This document shows positions 14,783-22,789 of a stretch of 64,000 nt of DNA, in pieces; within the stretch, counting starts at the first letter, position 1, and every line of letters begins with the position of its first letter. A model generated the notes under the pieces. It did not search any database. It had not been told where the DNA came from and was given only the letters and a program-made list of their open reading frames with translations. The position numbers were made by a program, and so were the translations under genes. This DNA comes from Kribbella kalugense (GTDB taxonomy: Bacteria > Actinomycetota > Actinomycetes > Propionibacteriales > Kribbellaceae), in the NCBI RefSeq assembly GCF_004365875.1, contig NZ_SODF01000003.1:419763-483762 (forward strand). Reading direction: 5' to 3'.

Positions 14783-17056
14783 TCATGAGCGGACCCTGGC
14801 CGCGACGGCCAGCTGTCCGAGAGCGAGCCCGGCGTCGGTCGCGGGGACCCGGCGGTGGCGCAGGACGGTGAATCCGGCCGCGGCCAGCGCCGCGGTTGTT
14901 GCCGATAGCAACACCCGGTTGACGAACACACCGCCGGACAGGGCGACGGTGGACAAACCTCTGCCGGCGCGGACCCGTTCGGCCAGCGTCACCATGACTT
15001 CAGCCAAGGCCCGGTGGAAGCGAGCACTCACAACCCCCGGTTCCACCCCGGCCAGCACATCCCGTACGACGCCCGCCAACACCGGCGCCGGATCGATCTC
15101 CTCCCCCGTGATCGCGAACTCGTAAGCCCCTCGATCCTCGGAGGCCAGTCCCTCCAACTCGATCGCGGCCTGCGCCTCGTACCCGGCCCGGTGACACACC
15201 CCGGCCAGCGACGAGACCGCGTCGAACAATCTGCCCATGCTGGACGTCGGCGCACAAGCGATGTCCCGCTCCAACTGAGCCCAGAGCAACTGCAGCTCGG
15301 CCTTGGCACACGCGCGTACCGACGGCAGGCGTGGATCCCACGCCAACCCAGCAGCCCACAGATGCGACAACGCCATCCGGCAGGGATTCCGTACGCCGGC
15401 ATCGCCGCCCGGCAACGGCACGTACTTGAGGTGCGCGACCCGTTCGAACCCGTCGTAGTCGGCCAGCAGCACCTCCCCGCCCCACACCGCCCCGTCATCG
15501 CCGTACCCGGTCCCATCAAAGGCAAAGCCGATGACGTCGCCTTGATGACGGTGTTCAGCCATCACCGACGCGACGTGCGCGTGATGATGCTGTACGCCGA
15601 TCACCGGCCGACCGGCCGCATTCAGCTGGGCCCATTGCCGCGAGCGGTACGACGGATGCTTGTCCGTCACGAGCACCTCCGGCCGGACCCCGGTCAACTC
15701 CTCCAGATGCTGCTCAGCCCGCTCGAAGGCCTCCAGCGTGGCCAGGTCGTCCATATCCCCAACGTGTGCGGACAACCAGGCATACTGCCCATCCCCTAGG
15801 CAGAACGTGTTCTTCAAATCCCCGCCAACCGCCAGTGCCGGCCGGACCGGGACAGGCAGGTCGATCGGGAACGGTGCGTACCCACGAGACCGACGTACCG
15901 GCAGCTCGATCTTGTCGACGATGCGTACGACGGAGTCATCACAGGGCACGTGGATCGGCCGATCGTGACCGAGCCAGGCATCAGCAAGGCCAACGAGCCT
16001 GCTGAGCGCCTCGTCGTCATCAGTGACGATTGGCTCGCCGGACAGGTTGCCGCTCGTCATCACCAGCACACACGGGCCAGGCTGATCGAACAGGAGTTGA
16101 TGGATCGGTGTGTACGGCAACATCACGCCGAGATCAGGGTTGCCAGGGGCAACCGCTTCGGCGACAGCCGCACCGGCCTTGCGACGCAGCAATACGATCG
16201 GGTGCTGGATGCCGGTCAGCAGCTCCTCCTCGGCCGCATCGATCCAAGCGATCCGCCGGGCGGCGTCAAGATCCGCAGCCATCACGGCGAAGGGCTTATC
16301 ACCACGATCCTTACGCTTCCGCAGCGTGGTCACGACCGCCTGATCGCCGGCATCACAGACGAGGTGAAAGCCCCCAAGCCCTTTCACCGCAAGGATTCCG
16401 CCGTTGACGAGCAGCCCATGCGCTACCGCCAACGCATCTTCGTCGTACTCCGTCTCAAGGCCCGGCTGGACGAGTTGGAGCCGAGGGCCGCAGGCGGGAC
16501 ACGCGATCGGCTGCGCGTGAAACCTCCGGTCGTCGGGATCGGCGTACTCACGGGCGCAGTCCGGACAGAGCGGAAAGCCGGCCATCGTCGTGGCCGGTCG
16601 GTCGTACGGCAGACCCGTGATGATCGTGAAGCGTGGACCGCAGTTGGTGCAGCTGATGAACGGATGCCGATAGCGCCGGTCGGACGGATCGGCGAACTCG
16701 GCCAGACAGTCCGCACACGTCGCGACATCCGGCGCAACCAACGTGCGCCCCGGACCGCCGGTCGAGTCAAGGATGACGAACTCGGTCCCGCCGACCGGCG
16801 ACACATACTCCTCAGTCACGGTCGAGACCACCGCCAGCGGAGGTGCATCACTAAGAACGCGACGGGCAAACGCAGCCACCGCAGCGTCCGATCCTTCGAC
16901 CTCGGCGACCACCCCTGCCGGCGTATTGCCGACCTCACCGGACAGCCCGAGCTCGCGGGCCAGGGCGTAGACGAACGGGCGGAACCCGACGCCCTGGACG
17001 ACGCCGGTGACCAGCACGCGGCTGCGAACACGTTCCGGCTCGTTCGTTCTGCTCAC
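14783..17056 (-). CDS. hypF: HypF, carbamoyltransferase
   Basis: 757 residues, normal length. Domains in order: acylphosphatase (VQGVGFRPFVY, about residues 18-28), two C4 zinc fingers (CADC...CTNC and CPDC...CPAC, about 110-190), a YrdC-like domain (KGLGGFHLVCDA, RKRKDRGDKPFAV), and a Kae1-like carbamoyl-transfer domain (VQHHHAHVASVMAEH, FDGTGYGDDGAVWGGE, LSGGVFVNRVL). It makes carbamoyl-adenylate from carbamoyl phosphate and passes the carbamoyl group to the HypE C-terminal Cys. First gene of the operon; a hairpin-like inverted repeat lies 19 bases upstream. Confidence 0.96.
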   Translation of the reverse strand: MSRTNEPERVRSRVLVTGVVQGVGFRPFVYALARELGLSGEVGNTPAGVVAEVEGSDAAVAAFARRVLSDAPPLAVVSTVTEEYVSPVGGTEFVILDSTGGPGRTLVAPDVATCADCLAEFADPSDRRYRHPFISCTNCGPRFTIITGLPYDRPATTMAGFPLCPDCAREYADPDDRRFHAQPIACPACGPRLQLVQPGLETEYDEDALAVAHGLLVNGGILAVKGLGGFHLVCDAGDQAVVTTLRKRKDRGDKPFAVMAADLDAARRIAWIDAAEEELLTGIQHPIVLLRRKAGAAVAEAVAPGNPDLGVMLPYTPIHQLLFDQPGPCVLVMTSGNLSGEPIVTDDDEALSRLVGLADAWLGHDRPIHVPCDDSVVRIVDKIELPVRRSRGYAPFPIDLPVPVRPALAVGGDLKNTFCLGDGQYAWLSAHVGDMDDLATLEAFERAEQHLEELTGVRPEVLVTDKHPSYRSRQWAQLNAAGRPVIGVQHHHAHVASVMAEHRHQGDVIGFAFDGTGYGDDGAVWGGEVLLADYDGFERVAHLKYVPLPGGDAGVRNPCRMALSHLWAAGLAWDPRLPSVRACAKAELQLLWAQLERDIACAPTSSMGRLFDAVSSLAGVCHRAGYEAQAAIELEGLASEDRGAYEFAITGEEIDPAPVLAGVVRDVLAGVEPGVVSARFHRALAEVMVTLAERVRAGRGLSTVALSGGVFVNRVLLSATTAALAAAGFTVLRHRRVPATDAGLALGQLAVAARVRS

Positions 17057-17074
17057 CCCGCCGGGCGAATAGAT

Positions 17075-17107
17075 TGTCGAATTCCGCGATCAGCGGACAA
17101 TTCGACA
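17075..17107. promoter_or_regulatory. Inverted repeat upstream of hypF
   Basis: Nine-base arms TGTCGAATT (17075-17083) and AATTCGACA (17099-17107), with an inner CCGC/GCGG pair. It lies between the HTH gene's stop (17139) and the hypF start (17056). It could terminate the regulator transcript, act as an operator for hypF, or both. Confidence 0.5.
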
Positions 17108-17138
17108 CTAAACCCGCGCCAGAGATCAGCGCCAGGGA

Positions 17139-17627
17139 TCACGGCCCGAAGATCTCGTGCACTTTCCGGAGGTCCCGCAGCCGCGGTTCGGTGTCACCGC
17201 GCAGCCAGCGGCTGATGGTCCGCACCGACACGCCGATCCGCTGCGCGGCCGCCTGCTGGGACAGCCCCTGACCACGCAATACGCCGTTCAACCAGTCGGC
17301 GAACGGCTCCGCGGCCGGCTGTGGCCGGCGGGCGCCCGCACCGTGCAGCACCTCGACCTCGACGCCGTCGGGGAAGATCCGCACGGTCACGTCGAACAGG
17401 CCGTCCTTGGGGCCGGCAGCGGCCAGCAGGGCGGTGGTGATGGCCTGATAGAGCGCCTGGTTCTCCTCCACCTCCAGCGTGACCGGCTCGAGCGCCTCGC
17501 GGACGAACTGTTCGGCGTCCGGCAGCGATCCGGGCCGGGCCGGGAAAACCTGCGACACGACGACCACGGGCGAGACGAAGACCTCGCGGCCCGGATCGTC
17601 CATTGCACGAGAATACCGGTGCGACAC
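17139..17627 (-). CDS. HTH (XRE-like) regulator beside the hydrogenase operon
   Basis: 162 residues from GTG (17627), or 154 from the ATG at 17603; the start is uncertain because neither has a well-placed ribosome site (GGGAGGG is 14 bases before the GTG). Residues about 1-95 form an unknown alpha/beta domain (FDVTVRIFPDGVEVEVLHG). The C-terminal 55 residues are a helix-turn-helix (LRGQGLSQQAAAQRIGVSVRTISRWLRGDTEP). Having the HTH at the C-terminus is uncommon for XRE proteins. Being divergent from hhyS with dyads between them makes it the obvious candidate regulator of the hydrogenase (inference). Confidence 0.82.
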   Translation of the reverse strand: MSHRYSRAMDDPGREVFVSPVVVVSQVFPARPGSLPDAEQFVREALEPVTLEVEENQALYQAITTALLAAAGPKDGLFDVTVRIFPDGVEVEVLHGAGARRPQPAAEPFADWLNGVLRGQGLSQQAAAQRIGVSVRTISRWLRGDTEPRLRDLRKVHEIFGP

Positions 17628-17652
17628 TGGTTAAAAATGCCCTCCCGGAATG

Positions 17653-17675
17653 TCCTGGAATCGGGGATTCCCGGA
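17653..17675. promoter_or_regulatory. Dyad 1 in the hydrogenase promoter region
   Basis: Core GGAATC-GGG-GATTCC (17657-17671), extended on each side by TCC/GGA after one mismatched base. It lies between the divergent HTH gene and hhyS, a candidate operator. Confidence 0.55.
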
Positions 17676-17700
17676 TTTCCGGACACCGCCATTAATACCT

Positions 17701-17729
17701 GACACAAGTGTCTGTCGGACTGATCAGTC
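17701..17729. promoter_or_regulatory. Dyads 2 and 3 in the hydrogenase promoter region
   Basis: GACACAAGTGTC (17701-17712) and the perfect palindrome GACTGATCAGTC (17718-17729) lie side by side 50-80 bases before the hhyS start. Their centres are 17 bases apart, so two proteins could bind different faces. No confident -10/-35 pair was seen. Confidence 0.5.
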
Positions 17730-17780
17730 TCGTCGTACGGTCGAAAGAGCCGAATTTCCCGGCGAGGGAGGGACTGGGTC

Positions 17781-18854
17781 GTGTCCACGACACTTGAACC
17801 GGAGCAGGCGCAGCAGGAGACCGACGAGGGTGTCGTGCACATCCTCTGGATGAACGGCGGGTTGAGCTGCGACGGTGATTCGGTCGCCCTGACGGCGGCC
17901 ACCCAGCCGAGTATCGAGGAGATCGTCCTCGGCGCCCTGCCCGGGCTGCCGAAGATCGCGGTGCACTGGCCGCTGATCGACTTCGAGTGCGGGCCGGAGA
18001 CCGGTGCGGACAACTTCATCGAGTGGTGGCACAAGGCCGACCGCGGCGAGCTGGAACCGTTCGTGCTGGTGGTCGAGGGCTCGATCCCGAACGAGGCGAT
18101 CCACGACGGCGAGGGCTACTGGGCCGGCTTCGGGAACAACCCGGCCACCGGCCAGCCGATGAAGACGTCCGAGTGGCTCGACCGACTGGCCCCGAAGGCC
18201 ACCGCGGTAGTTGCCGTCGGCACCTGTGCGACGTACGGCGGGATCCACGCGATGGCAGGGAACCCGACCGGCGCGATGGGAGTGCCCGACTACCTCGGCT
18301 GGAGCTGGAAGTCCAAGGCCGGTCTGCCGATCGTCTGCGTGCCAGGTTGCCCGATCCACCCCGACAACCTGTCCGAGACGCTCGTCTACCTGCTCTACCA
18401 GGTCGCCGGGCAGGCCCCGATGATCCCGCTCGACGCGGAGCTGCGGCCGCAGTGGCTGTTCGGCCGGACCGTGCACGAGGGCTGTGACCGGGCCGGGTAC
18501 TACGAGCAGGGCGACTTCGCCAAGGAGTACGGCTCCCCCAAGTGCCTGGTGAAGCTGGGCTGCTGGGGTCCGGTGGTCAACTGCAACGTGCCGAAGCGCG
18601 GCTGGATCAACGGCGTCGGCGGCTGCCCGAACGTCGGCGGCATCTGCATCGCCTGCACGATGCCCGGCTTCCCGGACAAGTTCATGCCGTTCATGGACGA
18701 ACCGGCCGGCAGCAAGGTCTCCACCACCGCGAGCAAGGTGTACGGCACCGTGATCCGCCGGCTGCGCAAGTACACCATCAACAGCGGCAACAAGGAACCC
18801 AAGTGGCGGCACAAAGGCTCCGAGCTCACCACCGGCTACGAGAAGGTCTGGTAG
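17781..18854 (+). CDS. hhyS: [NiFe]-hydrogenase small subunit, group 1h type
   Basis: 357 residues from GTG, with GGGAGG 9 bases upstream. It carries the three Fe-S clusters that take electrons from the active site. The proximal-cluster motif is GGLSCDGDS: Cys30, then Asp33 where most hydrogenases have Cys, plus Cys149 (VGTCATYGG) and Cys190 (VPGCPIHP). This three-Cys/one-Asp pattern is known from actinobacterial group 1h enzymes. Distal ligands are His232, Cys235, Cys255 and Cys261; medial-region cysteines are 268, 282, 289 and 292. There is no Tat signal peptide and no C-terminal membrane anchor. hhyL starts 4 bases after its stop. Confidence 0.95.
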   Translation: MSTTLEPEQAQQETDEGVVHILWMNGGLSCDGDSVALTAATQPSIEEIVLGALPGLPKIAVHWPLIDFECGPETGADNFIEWWHKADRGELEPFVLVVEGSIPNEAIHDGEGYWAGFGNNPATGQPMKTSEWLDRLAPKATAVVAVGTCATYGGIHAMAGNPTGAMGVPDYLGWSWKSKAGLPIVCVPGCPIHPDNLSETLVYLLYQVAGQAPMIPLDAELRPQWLFGRTVHEGCDRAGYYEQGDFAKEYGSPKCLVKLGCWGPVVNCNVPKRGWINGVGGCPNVGGICIACTMPGFPDKFMPFMDEPAGSKVSTTASKVYGTVIRRLRKYTINSGNKEPKWRHKGSELTTGYEKVW

Positions 18855-18858
18855 TGCC

Positions 18859-20658
18859 ATGACGACCACCGAACCGAAGCTCGCCACGACTGACTCGAAG
18901 AACCCCGATGTCGTCGAGATGGCGTGGGACCCGATCACCCGGATCGTCGGCAGCCTGGGCATCTACGCGAACGTGAACTTCAAGTCGAAGACCGTCGAGG
19001 AGTGTCACAGCACGTCCTCGATCTTCCGCGGCTACAGCATCTTCATGAAGGGCAAGGACCCGCGCGACGCGCACTTCATCACCAGCCGGATCTGCGGGAT
19101 CTGCGGTGACAACCACGCCACCTGCTCGGTCTACGCGCAGAACATGGCGTACGGCGTCGCGCCGCCGCACCTGGGCGAGTGGATCGTCAACCTGGGCGAG
19201 GCCGCCGAGTACATGTTCGACCACAACATCTTCCAGGAGAACCTGGTCGGCGTGGACTACTGCGAGCGGATGGTCAAGGAGACCAACCCCGGCGTACTGG
19301 AGCTGGCGAACCGGACCGAGGCGCCGCACGCCGGCGACCACGGGTACAAGACCATCGGCGACATCATGCGCTCGCTGAACCCGCTCGAAGGCGACTTCTA
19401 CCGCGAAGCGCTGCACGTCAGCCGCTACACGCGGGAGATGTTCTGCCTGATGGAGGGCCGGCACGTCCACCCGTCGACGCTCTACCCGGGCGGTGTGGGC
19501 ACGGTCGCGACGATCCAGCTCTTCACCGACTACCTGACCCGGCTGATGCGCTACATCGAGTTCATGAAGAAGGTCGTGCCGTTGCACGACGACCTGTTCG
19601 ACTTCTTCTACGAGGCGCTGCCCGGCTACGAGCACGTCGGCGAGCGGCGGATCCTGCTCGGCTGCTGGGGCAGCCTGAACGACCCGGCGATCTGCGACTT
19701 CAAGTACCAGAACATGGAGGCGTGGGGACGGCGGATGTTCGTCACCCCGGGCGTGATCGTCGACGGCAAGCTGGTCACCAACAGCCTGGTCGACATCAAC
19801 GTCGGCCTGCGGATCCTGCTCGGCAGTTCGTACTACGACGACTGGGCCGATGGCTCGCACGAGAAGTTCGTCGACATCGACCCGCTCGGCAACCCGATCG
19901 ACGTACGGCACCCGTGGAACCAGCACACGATCCCGAAGCCGCAGAAGCGCGACTTCTCCAACGCGTACAGCTGGACCATGTCGCCGCGCTGGTTCGACGG
20001 CAAGGACCACCTGGCCCTCGACACCGGCGGCGGCCCGATCGCGCGACTCTGGTCGACGGCGCTGTCCGGTCTGGTCAACACTGACTACATCCAGGCCACC
20101 GGTCACAGTGTGAAGATCCAGCTCCCGCGGACGGCGCTGAAGCCGGCCACGGAGTACGAGTGGAAGATCCCGCAGTGGAGCAACGCGCTCGAGCGGAACC
20201 GGGCCCGGACCTACTTCCAGGCCTACGCGGCCGCGCTCGCGCTGCACTTCTGCGAGAAGGCGATGGCCGAGGTCAGGGCCGGCCGGACCGAGACCTGGAC
20301 ACCGTTCAAGGTCCCGGACGACGCGATCTCCTGCGGCTTCACCGAGGCGGTCCGCGGCGTGCTGTCGCACCACATGGTGATCCGGGACGGCAAGATCGCG
20401 AACTACCACCCGTACCCGCCGACCCCGTGGAACGGCAGCGTCCGGGACAGCTACGGCACCCCCGGCCCGTACGAGGACGCCGTCCAGAACACCCCGATCT
20501 TCGAGGAGAACCCACCGGAGCGGTTCAAGGGCATCGACATCATGCGTGCGGTCCGCAGCTTCGACCCGTGTCTGCCGTGCGGCGTGCACATGTTCGTCGG
20601 CAACGGGCAGGAGAAGACCCACCTGCACTCCCCGTCCATCGCCGTCAAGCCGTACTGA
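18859..20658 (+). CDS. hhyL: [NiFe]-hydrogenase large subunit, group 1h type
   Basis: 599 residues. It holds the NiFe active site. The N-terminal ligand pair is RICGICGDNH (L1) and the C-terminal pair DPCLPCGVHMF (L2). L2 is followed by a tail of about 22 residues (from MFVGNGQEK) that must be removed for folding, presumably by the protease encoded at 24060. MEWDPITRI-like opening (MAWDPITRIVG) is typical. The RICGICGDNH form and the long insertions (over 590 residues) agree with group 1h enzymes that oxidise H2 at atmospheric level; function here is inferred from family. ATG start; adjacent to hhyS. Confidence 0.96.
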   Translation: MTTTEPKLATTDSKNPDVVEMAWDPITRIVGSLGIYANVNFKSKTVEECHSTSSIFRGYSIFMKGKDPRDAHFITSRICGICGDNHATCSVYAQNMAYGVAPPHLGEWIVNLGEAAEYMFDHNIFQENLVGVDYCERMVKETNPGVLELANRTEAPHAGDHGYKTIGDIMRSLNPLEGDFYREALHVSRYTREMFCLMEGRHVHPSTLYPGGVGTVATIQLFTDYLTRLMRYIEFMKKVVPLHDDLFDFFYEALPGYEHVGERRILLGCWGSLNDPAICDFKYQNMEAWGRRMFVTPGVIVDGKLVTNSLVDINVGLRILLGSSYYDDWADGSHEKFVDIDPLGNPIDVRHPWNQHTIPKPQKRDFSNAYSWTMSPRWFDGKDHLALDTGGGPIARLWSTALSGLVNTDYIQATGHSVKIQLPRTALKPATEYEWKIPQWSNALERNRARTYFQAYAAALALHFCEKAMAEVRAGRTETWTPFKVPDDAISCGFTEAVRGVLSHHMVIRDGKIANYHPYPPTPWNGSVRDSYGTPGPYEDAVQNTPIFEENPPERFKGIDIMRAVRSFDPCLPCGVHMFVGNGQEKTHLHSPSIAVKPY

Positions 20659-20659
20659 C

Positions 20660-21499
20660 ATGGATCGGCACGATGTCCAGGCCCTGAGCGAACGGATCGA
20701 CGTACTGCTGGACGAGGTTCAGCGGCGCGCCGATCCCGGGCTGGCCGGTCAGGTGGAGGAGCTGGTCCGCGCGGTGCTGACCTTGCACGGCGCAGGGCTG
20801 GAGCAACTGCTGAACCTGCTGGACGAGCCGCAGGTTCGGCAGTTGGTCGGCGACGATCTGGTCGCCGGCCTGCTCCTGCTGCACGACCTCCACCCGGACG
20901 ATGTCGCGACCCGGATCCAGGTCGCGCTGGACTCTGTCCGGCCGTACCTGGGTTCGCATGCCGGCGGCATCGACTACCTCGGCATCGACGACGACGGCGT
21001 CGTCCACCTGAGCCTGCAGGGCAGCTGCGAGGGCTGCCCGGGCTCGACGGCCACGGTCCGGATGACGGTCGAGAACGCCGTCCTGGACGCCGCTCCGGAG
21101 GCGGTCGCGGTCGACGTCGCCGGCATGGTCAAGGAGAAGACGAATCTCCTCAAGATCGAGCCGTTCCGACCCCATCGGGACGGCTGGCACCAGCTGGACC
21201 TGGTCCCACCCCCCGACCAGGTCCAGCACCTCACCGTCGGCGGCATGGACGTCCTGGTGGCGAATCTGGCCGACACGTTCTTTGCCTATCGCAACAACTG
21301 CCCGATGTGCTCGTCCGCTCTGCATCACGGACAGCTGTCCGGCGACCGGCTGATCTGTCCACGCTGCACGGCGGAGTACGACGTACGCCTGGCCGGGCGA
21401 GCGTTGACACCGGAAGGGGCACCACCGCTCGAAGCACTTCCGCTGCTGCCGGAGGGATCCGGCTGGAAAGTCGCCATCCCGGGGGTGCAACCGGCGTGA
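20660..21499 (+). CDS. NifU-domain / Rieske-like fusion protein of the hydrogenase operon
   Basis: 279 residues; the ATG at 20660 sits one base after the hhyL stop. Residues about 80-160 are a NifU C-terminal Fe-S scaffold domain with GSCEGCPGS (Cys123, Cys126). Residues about 185-265 have the layout of a Rieske ferredoxin, but both cluster His are replaced: CPMC (214-217) and CPRC (233-236) stand where CPHR and CPWH are expected. The second site could therefore bind a four-Cys cluster or zinc. It may build, hold or pass Fe-S clusters or electrons for HhySL. Proteins like this recur beside group 1h hydrogenases; their role is not settled. Confidence 0.85.
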   Translation: MDRHDVQALSERIDVLLDEVQRRADPGLAGQVEELVRAVLTLHGAGLEQLLNLLDEPQVRQLVGDDLVAGLLLLHDLHPDDVATRIQVALDSVRPYLGSHAGGIDYLGIDDDGVVHLSLQGSCEGCPGSTATVRMTVENAVLDAAPEAVAVDVAGMVKEKTNLLKIEPFRPHRDGWHQLDLVPPPDQVQHLTVGGMDVLVANLADTFFAYRNNCPMCSSALHHGQLSGDRLICPRCTAEYDVRLAGRALTPEGAPPLEALPLLPEGSGWKVAIPGVQPA

Positions 21500-22164
21500 G
21501 GCCGCCATCGACGCTGCGGGCGCTCGCGCAGAACAAACCACCTCCGGTCGTCGATCCGGTCGCAGTACTGCGTCAGTTCACCGGCGGCGTCCGCGAGCAG
21601 GGGGCGCCGGGTGAGCAGTGTGAGATGTGCACCGCGCGAATCGGCCCTGAGCACTCGCATCTGGCCGATGTCGAAGGACACCGACTGCTGTGCACGTGCC
21701 GGCCCTGCTATCTGTTGTTCACCGACGGCGGCGCCTCGCACGGGCACTACCGCGCTGTGCCCGAGCGCTACCGGGCCAACGCGGACTTCACCCTGTCGAC
21801 GGCGCAGTGGGAGACGATGGGGATCCCGGTCAACCTCGCCTTCCTCTTCTACCAGTCCGATCAGGGCCGGTACGTCGCCTTCTACCCGAGCCCGGGCGGT
21901 GCCACCGAGTCACTGCTCGACCTGGCCGGCTGGGACGAGGTCGTGGCCGGCGACGCCCGCCTGCAGGAGTTGGTCCCCGATGTCGAGGCGGTGCTGCTAC
22001 GCCGCCTCGACAACGGGTTCGAATGCCACCTGGTCCCGATCGACGCGTGCTACGAGCTGGTCGGGATCGTCCGTCAGTACTGGGAAGGGTTCGCCGGCGG
22101 CGAGGACGTCTGGCGCCGGATCGACGAGTTCTTCGACGGTGTCCGGGAGCGCGGCCGTGGTTGA
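21496..22164 (+). CDS. DUF5947 family protein, hydrogenase-associated
   Basis: 222 residues from the GTG at 21496, whose bases overlap the preceding TGA (GTGA). Near the N-terminus is a compact metal-site-like cluster: CEMC (Cys42, Cys45), HSH (53-55) and CTCRPC (Cys66, 68, 71). Residues 90-215 are an alpha/beta domain with LAFLFYQSDQGRYVAFYPSPGGATESLL and ECHLVPIDACYELVG. The function is unknown; the DUF assignment is from memory of such operons. The Cys/His cluster suggests zinc or Fe-S binding, so a structural or electron-transfer role is possible. Confidence 0.78.
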   Translation: MRPPSTLRALAQNKPPPVVDPVAVLRQFTGGVREQGAPGEQCEMCTARIGPEHSHLADVEGHRLLCTCRPCYLLFTDGGASHGHYRAVPERYRANADFTLSTAQWETMGIPVNLAFLFYQSDQGRYVAFYPSPGGATESLLDLAGWDEVVAGDARLQELVPDVEAVLLRRLDNGFECHLVPIDACYELVGIVRQYWEGFAGGEDVWRRIDEFFDGVRERGRG

Positions 22165-22789
22165 CCTCGACTTCACCTGCACCGGCTCGGAGGCGGACCG
22201 GTACGCCGCGACGCCGCTGATCCAGCTGCGGCTCAAGATCGAGGAGACAACGGGTACGCCGGTGCACGCGCTGGCATTGCGCTGTCAGATCCGGATCGAG
22301 CCGATCCGGCGGCGCTACGACGACGAAGAGGCCGAGGGTCTCGCGGACCTGTTCGGCGACCGGGCTCGCTGGGGCGAGACGTTGAAGCCGCTGCAGCTGG
22401 CGTTCGTCACACAGATGGTGCCGGGCTTCACCGGCGAGACCGACGTGGACCTGCAGTTGCCGTGCAGCTACGACTTCGACGTCGCGGCTCACAAGTACCT
22501 GTACGCCTTGCGGAATGGCGGCGTACCGCTGCTGATGCTGTTCAACGGGACGATCTTCACCGGGCGTCCCGGCACCCTGTCGGTGACACCGGTCGCTTGG
22601 CAGAAGGAGACGACGTACCAGCTGCCGGTGGCGGTCTGGCGGGAGGCGATGGACCAGCACTTTCCGGGGTCCGCCTGGCTGCGGTTGCGGCAGGACACGT
22701 TCGACCGGCTGTACCGCTATCGCGCCCAGGAGGCCTTGCCCGGTTGGGACGACGCGATCGAGCGGCTGCTGAAGGAACACTTGGAATGA
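22157..22789 (+). CDS. DUF6084 family protein, hydrogenase-associated
   Basis: 210 residues from the GTG at 22157, overlapping the previous gene's end by 8 bases. Beta-rich sequence with no cysteine cluster (one Cys in LALRCQIRI, one in LPCSYDFDV). The start VDLDFTCTGSEADRYAATPLI and GVPLLMLFNGTIFTGRPGTL look like a beta-sandwich, but that is only a guess. Proteins of this kind occur with group 1h hydrogenases. No enzymatic motif is visible; a binding or assembly-factor role is the most that can be said. Confidence 0.75.
   Translation: MVDLDFTCTGSEADRYAATPLIQLRLKIEETTGTPVHALALRCQIRIEPIRRRYDDEEAEGLADLFGDRARWGETLKPLQLAFVTQMVPGFTGETDVDLQLPCSYDFDVAAHKYLYALRNGGVPLLMLFNGTIFTGRPGTLSVTPVAWQKETTYQLPVAVWREAMDQHFPGSAWLRLRQDTFDRLYRYRAQEALPGWDDAIERLLKEHLE

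Noticed and set aside
18826..20661. 611-residue open frame antisense to hhyL
   Set aside because: Arg/Val/Asp-rich composition typical of high-GC antisense frames; the plus strand encodes a hydrogenase large subunit with all motifs.
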